NCBI GenBank assembly: GCA_948470475.1
Contig: OX419344.1
Span: forward strand, 18,310,725 to 18,374,724
Direction: 5' to 3'
Source: Galaxea fascicularis
Taxonomy: Eukaryota > Cnidaria > Anthozoa > Scleractinia > Euphylliidae
DNA length: 64,000 bases
Of the stretch, positions 56,033-64,000 are shown in pieces. The notes under the pieces are model-generated. The model was not told the DNA's origin, searched no databases, and saw only the letters and a list, made by a program, of their open reading frames with translations. Made by a program: the position numbers and the translations under genes. Every line of letters begins with the position of its first letter. Position 1 is the first letter of the stretch.

Positions 56033-56668
56033 CTGAATAAAAAAAATATGCTCCCACAAACTCAAAGGAACAGGTTTCTTGCCCATCATTTTTTAAAGAA
56101 AATAAAGTTGTCGTAAACTCAAAGTCTTGTAATGTTCCTTATCCCCGAGCTGGCTCACGAAAGCCTTTGATTTCGTTCGCGATTTCTCGTTCTCGTTGGC
56201 GTAAACAGCTGGTTATAAAATCTCCGGTGAGAGTCATATTTTAAATCAAAACAAGGAACATCTTCTATTTCTCCACTTTGCAAACGAAAGCAATGATTAT
56301 TGTATTATTTTTATCATCATCATTATGCAACAAGCTATAAGCTTAGGGCAAATTGTGTACAATGAGAGCTGTAGGGTCGTGCATCATATTAATGCAAAAT
56401 GCACTGTATTGTAGTCCACAACATTTCCATAAAGGTGCCCCCTTGCTAATAAATTGACAAAAGTGGTGATCTCAGACATTAGGCTGGGCCTGACCAGTCA
56501 GCATAAGTATTTTTTTTCTGCTACAAATTACAAATTAAGCTTAATATTCATATTTTGCTGTGTCCACAAATTCCGAGAGATTTTTTTTGGAATTAAAAGT
56601 AAATGCACACTGATATACAGTGATATATTTTTCCTTTCTTTGTTTGTTAATGCTGGCACATACATGTA

Positions 56669-56837
56669 CAGGGCTGTCATTAAGGGCCGGGGGCCGGGGA
56701 TTCTCCCCTCATATTTTGAGATGATATCCCCGGCTACTCTGATATAAAACCAGCCTGTTGACTGTAATACAGCAACTCAAATCCCCGGCTACGTTTTGTA
56801 TATCCCCCATCTACTTCAAAACTTAGTGACAGCACTG
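56669..56837. mobile_element. hAT-like MITE
   Basis: Ends CAGGGCTGTCATTAAG and, reverse-complemented, CAGTGCTGTCACTAAG. CATGTA flanks both sides (56,663-56,668 and 56,838-56,843), part of what may be an 8-bp target duplication. CAGGG ends are typical of hAT elements. Confidence 0.75.
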
Positions 56838-57250
56838 CATGTAATGGAATATAAAATTTGTTTTCATGCAAGCCACCACATATAGAAATAACATTCGTCC
56901 CGCTTTGTGCACAAGCCAAACATTTTCAAAAACAAATTAAAAGTAACTTGCTCTTAAAAATGCTTGTAGAATTTAGACACCAAAGAATAATACAGGAAAT
57001 GCTATTTAGCTGAGTTACTGTGAAACTAAGAAAACTGTGAACACTAGATAGGAATGTTATTGTGTTGGAAGAGAAAACCAACAGATGGTACATGATGGCT
57101 AAACCGCAAACTCTAAAATGAACCACTTTTGTGGTTAGTGAGTTCTTCTTGCAGTTTCATCGAGTCTGACTGGTTGGACAACAAACATTCCAGACAATTC
57201 TTAGTGTTCACGGTTTTGTGAGTTTCACAGTAAAATACAGGGCAGCTTTC

Positions 57251-57443
57251 TTTTGCAGGTCACATTCCACAGGTCAAAGTACAGGTCACCATGCTACAGA
57301 TAAATAAATAAGCCCAAAAGTGGCTCCTGGCTCTAATCACTATCCAGAATTTCTTTTTAGATGGTGATGAAACTGTTTGGCTTAGTTACCAATCAACAAA
57401 ACAGTGACCTGTACCTGTGACCTGTGGAACGTGACCTGTAAAA
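57251..57443. mobile_element. Inverted-repeat element (CAGGTCAC words)
   Basis: Arms TTTTGCAGGTCACATTCCAC and, reverse-complemented, TTTTACAGGTCACGTTCCAC continue for about 40 bp with ACAGGTCAC repeated in each. Non-coding interior. It lies about 90 bp before copy B of the segmental duplication. Confidence 0.7.
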
Positions 57444-57535
57444 GATACCTCCCTTAAAATAAACATGGTCTTGTATACGGCGATCATCAAACAATATCAA
57501 TAGTAAAGAAAAATATATAATTTGTGATTTCAGTT

Positions 57536-58128
57536 CATGCCACTTGACAAAGAAAAGATCGCCTTGATGCACTGTTTCCAAAATGTTGGAGAAAGTTCTC
57601 AAGTAAATCGGAAAACGTCTGTCTTAAATCGTTGATTAAACGTTTTAAAATCAGTTTCTTCGGTATCTATCCTTGCCAACTGACCTGTTAATTTTACCAT
57701 TCTCTCCAGGAGATCTAAATGGGTTAAAACCTCGGAGTCCTGCTCATTGCTTGTAGTTGAGCTATGGTTAAAAATTTCCTCTAGCCTGTTTAAAACATGC
57801 TCAAAGAAATGTTTCACCTCTGAAACCTCTAATTCCGCCATATTTCTTCATAGAGTAATGTCCAGTACCCCGCGAATTTCATCTTTCGCCCCAGTCCCCA
57901 AAATTAAATGAATGAGTGCAAACATATGAACCGATTGAATTAAAAGAATTTTGATCAATTAAATGACTAAATAGGTACGAATAAATCTGACTAAGTTACA
58001 GAAATTGATTTGAATGAATGCTTTGGTAAATTGAATTGAATGAATATGAAAAAAATTTAAGTAACTATAAGGATTAAATTAACTGAATATAGTGATACTG
58101 AATTTCGCTACATTCGGCTTGCCACACT
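57536..58128. repeat. Segmental duplication, copy B (partner 1-798)
   Basis: Same orientation as copy A; lacks the palindromic MITE that copy A has at 428-597. Shares the coding start at 57,841 and the AT-rich flank TGAATGCTTTGGTAAATTGA. Confidence 0.85.
57599..57841 (-). pseudogene. Frameshifted copy of the unrecognised protein at 1-318
   Basis: Starts MAELEVSEVKHFFEHVLNR and follows the 1-318 copy for about 70 residues. A +4 length difference after TDFKTF shifts the frame and gives a stop at residue 81. The lost frame continues behind it, so this copy is probably dead. Which copy is ancestral is not known. Confidence 0.6.
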
Positions 58129-60840
58129 TGGTTCCATATAAGTCCGTTGGAAGAATTTACGTATATACGTGTCCCGGCTACCGACTGAACCTTTCAGTAC
58201 AGCTAGAATGACAATCTGTTGCTTCCCTCCAAGAAGAAGGCTAATAGACGCAATTTGAGGCTGATCCATTACTGTTTGACGTTTTTTAAACTGTTCGTGG
58301 TTTACGTTTTCACGAGCGTCTGCAGTAGTAAAAATAAATGTTTACAACTTTAATTGTCTTTAGTCAGTGCTTAGGTTTCGTGTCCCTGTTAAGTAAAAAA
58401 GTTACTGAACCCTTTGTAGTCGAAGTCTGCCTAACCATTCAATGACACTCGCCGTTGTTTTGCCGTGAAAATCATCTAAAAGTGTCTCACATCTCACAAG
58501 ATCAACATTCGGTGTTTCGATGCATGATCCGAAAAAGTTCATTTATTCCGTCTCTTTCGGCGAAAAACTAACCGTGATTTTGCAAAACATTACATCAAAG
58601 GTCTCACATTTTGCCCTGCTTTTTGAAACGGTCAAGCAGTAACTTGTTTTTTCTCGTAGTATTGTATGTTCGACAGTTTTGGTTAACACACGTGGTCAAC
58701 TGAAGTGAAACTTAGGTCCAGTCTTTCTCGGAAATCCAGCGTCATCCTAGATACATTATATGGCAGAGACTCCCGCCATTTACCTCTCCTCATTGTCGCC
58801 CGCGCGCTTATCATTTGATTGTTGTTTGCTGGAGCCTCTGCGAGAGAGAGGTGAAAACACACAAGTATAAAGTGAATGCAATTAAAAGGAAATTTTCATT
58901 ATGTCGGTTCAAGTGTGAGTACAAATTTTTGAATTAAGAGTTTCAACTGATATTCCGCTTTAAGATTAGTCATGTTAAGAGACAATTAGAAAAAAAAAAA
59001 GAAACAAAGAAAAAACCTTCAAGCATAAAGTACACGCGAAGTCACGATAAAGCGAATGAAACACGAGTATCGTATTTTTGAACGGTTTACTTTGAAAAAA
59101 AGTATTGATCTATTAACAGAATGTTAAGGGAAAAGGGACAAACAAGTTCGTGTATCACACAAAATTGTACATGGGACATCTGCTAAGTCCTTTGATAGGA
59201 GCTTTCAGGGAAATCAATAATAATACTAAAAAAAACATCAAACAAACAAATCGCTAAAGCAATGATTGCTGCATTTAACAAATGCAATGAACTATCCTCG
59301 GAGCCAATTCAGGTCATCGACGAAGTCCATTGTAAATTGAGGGTGGTTTCATAGGAGGTTGTTGAGGAAATAATCCCGAGTGTTGGAAATAAAAGTTTAT
59401 AGTTCACACGCGGGGGTTGTTATTTCAGCAGACGAGTGAAAGAAAATAATTGAAATGGATACAAATACTACCAATCATGATAGCTTACTTCAAAATCGAT
59501 GAGCTAAACGTCTTTAATTTTAGAAACCCACATTAAGATGATAGCAGTCATGAATCAAAAAACAAGAAAACTCTTGTAAGTATTAAAGGCGATTCTACTT
59601 CTACTTCTGATAATAAACTATTAATGTCTTTGCATTTCATTGTAGGCTTAGCGTGTACTATCAAAACAAAGCAGTTCAACTTCTTGAATAAGAAGATACA
59701 AGCTTTTTCGACGTTCAATTAAGCTGGCATCTCATTTGCATTCCTGGAATATGAAATATATTGACAGGCAGTCAGCCGTGCAGGGCGTTCGAAATAAATA
59801 TAAAAAACAAAACAAAACAAAAAAGACTTTCCATCTTGAAATGAGACCCCGTAGCCTTCCAGATGGAGAACGAAACAACAGATGACACAACCCAAACAAT
59901 ACTCCTAACCATGATAACAAAAGAAGCTACAGATCATAGAGATCAATAAAAATTTGGGTCTGGAAGAACTACAGGATTACTCTGAAATGAAGCCATAGAG
60001 CTTTGATGTGAGCTGCAAGCTATCAAATAATCGAAGGTAGAAACACCAAATTCCATATGTTGAACTGACAAAGATAATCACTCGGAGAATTTGATTGAAA
60101 ACCTTTTTCGTATGTGGTTTCCGTCCCACACTTCCTATTATTATTCTTACCATGCCAACAGAGAGACAGTCATCATTCATATTGTCTATTGTGTGTCACC
60201 TTGTGAAGTAATAGGAACCGAATCTTTTGTCTGAAGAGCAGATGTTTGATGCTTCCTTTCTTTTACGGGCCTTGACCTAGCTTCAATTTTTTTTGTCATG
60301 ATGGTCTCTGCGTTTTTATTGGATGAGCGCTATTAAAACTAGCAATGATTACGTGCCCCAGGTTAAGCAATTCTTAGAATTATCCAAGCTCTTGTAGACC
60401 GTAAGCCCAATCATGTCTCTCGAATTAAGTATATCTTCATAAACTGCATGAAAACTTTGAACTTGCGCACAGCCGGAGGAAAATACTGTTCTGTGGGAGT
60501 GTAAGGGACTAACCGATCTAAGAAAGGAAGGTTCAGCATTGCAGCATCTTTGAAGAGTTGCTATTTCTCCTCTCCACAATGCAGAATGTTTAATAAAGCA
60601 GTCAAATATTACCTGTGGGGATCACAAGTGCAAGCCCAGCTGTTTAACCATTTTCATCCTGTTAGTGACCAACGACTAACTTCTCTTCACCACATCACTA
60701 GCTTGCCAGTAATACAAGGCATGAGAATATAGGAAATGATTAGGAGGGTTTGTTTGAGCTTACGTTTATACAGATTCTCCTCACAAGTAGCATGCGAAAT
60801 AACTGATTAAAAACTGTATGGAAAATACACGTTTTTTATA
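58129..60840. other. No gene recognised
   Basis: Mostly AT-rich sequence with A runs (58,990, 59,810). Several ORFs under 80 codons lack motifs. Nothing supportable. Confidence 0.45.
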
Positions 60841-60870
60841 AGGGATTAAAGGCTTAACATCGCATTTTAT

Positions 60871-61215
60871 GTGCAGAAATACAAACTGGATCAAGAAAGA
60901 AGTTGTTTTTATGGCAATTACAGTCAGTGTTTCGATAACCTTGACATTATGCGAGCCACGATTTTTCTCTTATCAAGTGCTTGCTCTCATACTGCTGCCA
61001 CGTACTGCTATGATTCACAATATCGACCCAAACCCTTCTACGAAAATATTAAAAGACAAAAACATAACTTAAAAGATATTGAAATGACAGGTTCAGCAAG
61101 AGATGCTAATAGACTCCAAGGTCGATCGTCAGTTTCTCTCTTATCTTTCTCCTGCGTTGGGCGACTCGGAACTGAAGCACCTGAAGAATATTTAGTGCGT
61201 GTTTGGAATCCTTAA
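60871..61215 (+). CDS. Hypothetical 114-residue ORF
   Basis: ATG (overlapping an acceptor-like TTTATGTGCAG) opens MQKYKLDQERSCFYGNYSQC, then MRATIFLLSSACSHTAATYC and a basic stretch. Composition is plausible for protein and could be one exon of a larger gene, but I recognise no family and see no linked exon. Confidence 0.2.
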   Translation: MQKYKLDQERSCFYGNYSQCFDNLDIMRATIFLLSSACSHTAATYCYDSQYRPKPFYENIKRQKHNLKDIEMTGSARDANRLQGRSSVSLLSFSCVGRLGTEAPEEYLVRVWNP

Positions 61216-63578
61216 GTCCTCTTTTAGCAAATGACAGATATCGTAATGTGGTTGTTCCTACTGATACTCCTAGCAACCGTTTTGTTTTCTTAGTTAGGAC
61301 TCACAATAACACTATTCATTCATGCAGTGAAACGTGCTGCATTTGTTTGACGATTTGGTCAACAAAATACACCAGCCTTTTCTGCAACTGCCGCCTTATT
61401 TATTTCTTGAACGAACCCGCTCTTCTAAAGATGCTTTAAAATAATATGTAGATAACGTGAAGGATGAAAACTCGCTTACTGCGATTATGGAATACAAGAA
61501 TAGCTTTGTGCCTGTACTATATGGCGATAACTACTTTAAATGTAGACTTTTAGCAGAGAGAATCGTGTCCAATGGGAACGACTGCATGCAGCGCTTTTGG
61601 ATTGAAGAGACAGTTCTCAGGCGATCTACATTCCTCTTGAAGTTGCGAAGAACACCTGCTCTTATTACTTAATTTATGTATTAATTCTAGAGCGTGCGCG
61701 TGAAAATCACCAGAATGTATTGACGAGATGATTGTTTCTAGATTCTAAGTTTAAATTATCCAGTAAATCATGTTTTAGGCACCTCTGTGATTGAAATATT
61801 GAGGTTTAAACTTCTTACTTTGTGTGCATGTTATAGAGCATTTTTGAGAGTTTGTTTCTGATCAAGCCATGTACTGGACTGATAATAAAGCGCGGGCAAT
61901 GAAAGTTAGAGTCATGACAATTATCATAATTGGGTTTATAGCTTTGAAAGCGCACGTTGTTGAGCAAACTATTAATATAACTTGTATAATTAACTGATTT
62001 CGAAGGCAGAAAAGTTGCCTTCTTGTGTCCACATTTTCGCCGCGAATCAACGAATTTGAGGTAGTTGTTCACTAGGAATTATAGAATACAAAGTTCGTGT
62101 GCCCTACTGCAATATGTGACATATGCGAAATTGCAAAATATACTTTCTTGAAGAAGGTCGAACGGAGTAAGTTCCGCCCTTCACATTTCTTCTTTAATTT
62201 CTTTAGAGCCAATAACTTTCAAAAAGCCCAGGACGTACAACATATGGCTTTGTCACATCGCAAAAGAAGTTATGGCCAACCACTTGTGATAAAACTATTT
62301 ACATTAGGGGCCGTCGACATATTGACTTCTCCTTTCCCACTGAAAGTCACCTGGATGTTTAGGTCAGATCCTTCCCCCCCCCCCCCCCCAAACCTCCTTG
62401 ACCTCCACTTTGAATCTTGCTGCCATAAAGTTACTGCATTCCACTTGCTAAAGTTTGTACGTTTGTGACATCCATCACTGATGATATTTTTGCTTAAGAA
62501 AGAGAAAACCAGTGAATATGTTTTTGCCTTTAATAATGTCACAGGTGCCATTCTCAGCATGACGTCAACTTATTAAAATGGCTCAGTTTGCTTTTGGTCA
62601 AAACTGCCTCGCACTAACGTCCAAAAACGGATTTGTTTACATTACCCCCTCCCTCTTCTTCCACGGTCCCCGTTCATTATTTCATTCACGTACATGAAGT
62701 GTGCCGCGTGACCTCAACCATAAACAAACTACTTCCTGCATTCCTTTCGGCTACGTCCGGGCTGCCACATTACGCAAATTGATGGGATCATAGGAACTTG
62801 CGAAATTACGGTGTGCATTTGCATTTGTGTTTGGAGTTTGATGAACAAGATAGAATTGCGTAATATTAATCGTTTTGAATAACAAAGACGTTTCCATAGA
62901 AATATTGTGGGAGTCATACATATAGTCCAGGTTGTTGTCGCCGCGGGAATTTGATTAAGCCTGTGTGTAAAGACGTAAGGTAAATACGTTTTAACGTAAA
63001 AACCAACTTACACACAGCGGTTGACAATCAGTTCGATGTGCCGTGACGATGGTGCCGTATTTGTGCCCTCTGCAAAGCATCAAAAGTTTGTTTAGAACTT
63101 TCTCTTCTCAATCGGCCGTTCTATTTACATTGTCTCTCTGGATAAGGGTCATTTTGTTTGAAAAAGGGGGTAAGTTCAGTGAACTGATGTGTTTGTACGC
63201 ATAAACGAAAAAAAAACTTTAGTGGAATCTCTACACGAGGAAATTTTGCAATATAAATTGCCTAAAGGATGCAATGTTTAATTTGGATAGTTCTTAAAGA
63301 AAATTCGGCTAAAGCAGGTGAAAAAAGAACTCAATCATTTAGTCTGATAGAAAATCAAATTTAAGGATGACATAAATTAAACAGTTATATCAAAGTTCAA
63401 TCTGTTGCTTGATTTCACTCACGTGACAAGGCGGCCATGTTGGTTGTCAACACAATACACCTTTGTTTTGCAGAACAGTTTGCATAAAAACAAAGTTTAG
63501 TTCCCAGCGGAGAGACCACCAACATGGCTGCCATGACGTCACATGTAATCCAGCAATATAGAAATGCGATATATGTTG
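61216..63578. other. No gene recognised
   Basis: A poly-C run lies at about 62,375-62,389. ORFs up to 123 codons occur without motifs. The sequence around 62,300-62,420 resembles the G/C-run repeats seen at 25.8-27.0 kb. Confidence 0.45.
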
Positions 63579-63766
63579 AGTGACCTGGCCTTTGAATAGA
63601 AGCGAGGCTGGGGGTGACCTTGTTTTGATACAAACCTCTGTCTTTCTCAAGTAAATGCCGACTAGTTAGCATAACAACAAAATGACTTTTTGAAATGAGA
63701 AAAGCTGTGGTCTGTATCAAAAGAAGGTCAACTCCAGCCTCGTTTCTACTCAAAGGCCAGGTCACT
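63579..63766. mobile_element. Foldback repeat
   Basis: AGTGACCTGGCCTTTGAATA starting at 63,579 and the complement of the segment ending at 63,766 pair for about 70 bp with scattered mismatches (GAGGCTGG, TTTTGATACA). The 119-codon minus-strand ORF across it is a by-product of this repeat. Confidence 0.7.
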
Positions 63767-64000
63767 GAGCTCATGACTGTAAAATGGCCTCTTGTAGTAC
63801 ATCACTTAAATGATCGAGTGTAGGTAGTTTTATTCAGAACAATTCTACTTCACAAGGATCATTCAGTTGTTTATCGATTTTATAATTATTCAGAATGATA
63901 ACAGTTGACAACTAAGAATTTCGAACTGAAGATAAACAGTTATTTTGCATATGCATATTATATTATTCTTGTGCTCCAGTTGGTTGATTGGTGGTCTCAC

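Noticed and set aside
58901..58914. A possible first exon, ATGTCGGTTCAAGT before a GTGAGT donor
   Set aside because: Only five codons, no promoter evidence and no downstream exon in the window; chance occurrence is likely.
63415..63774. 119-codon minus-strand ORF
   Set aside because: Spans a foldback repeat and has no motif or splice support.

Overview
The window looks like nuclear DNA of a cnidarian, most likely a stony coral. It is AT-rich, its genes are split by small introns with canonical GT/AG sites, and it carries many short inverted-repeat transposons, tRNA-derived SINEs, CR1/L2-like LINE pieces and a decayed Ty3/Gypsy element. The gene content fits (a cGAS-like receptor, a GASZ homologue, a membrane mucin). 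The organism call is inference; no species can be named from the sequence alone.

Layout. 1-0.8 kb: the 5' end of an unrecognised minus-strand gene inside a segmental duplication whose second, frameshifted copy lies at 57.5-58.1 kb; the first copy carries a palindromic MITE. 1.0-4.65 kb: a 5'-truncated LINE inserted into another MITE, followed by a deleted LINE remnant. 4.65-7.4 kb: a single-exon cGAS-like (Mab-21 fold) nucleotidyltransferase gene, split by one in-frame TAA, with a TATA box and a MITE just upstream. 8.2-12.7 kb, minus strand and convergent with it: a decayed or badly resolved ASZ1/GASZ homologue (ankyrin repeats, SAM, C-terminal membrane anchor) with two in-frame TGA codons. 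12.7-25.3 kb: mostly non-coding with MITEs, SINEs and a LINE fragment.

25.4-49.0 kb holds the main gene: an eight-exon transmembrane mucin. I could join signal peptide, one 14.7-kb Thr/Ser-rich repeat exon, two EGF exons, a SEA exon, a TM exon and two cytoplasmic-tail exons into one phase-consistent frame of about 5,210 codons. The repeat exon is a 42-bp (14-residue) minisatellite of roughly 300 units with a nested higher-order structure, including a copy displaced by exactly 100 units (4,200 bp). The array is open in several other frames, so very long antisense ORFs there are by-products.

49-64 kb: a SINE, a diverged tandem repeat interrupted by two inverted-repeat elements, a Ty3/Gypsy remnant, a few exon-like segments of unknown identity and more MITEs. 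No operon-like arrangement exists. The recognised genes concern innate sensing (cGAS-like), germline piRNA biology (GASZ) and the mucus or cell-surface barrier (mucin); their adjacency is not evidence of a shared pathway.
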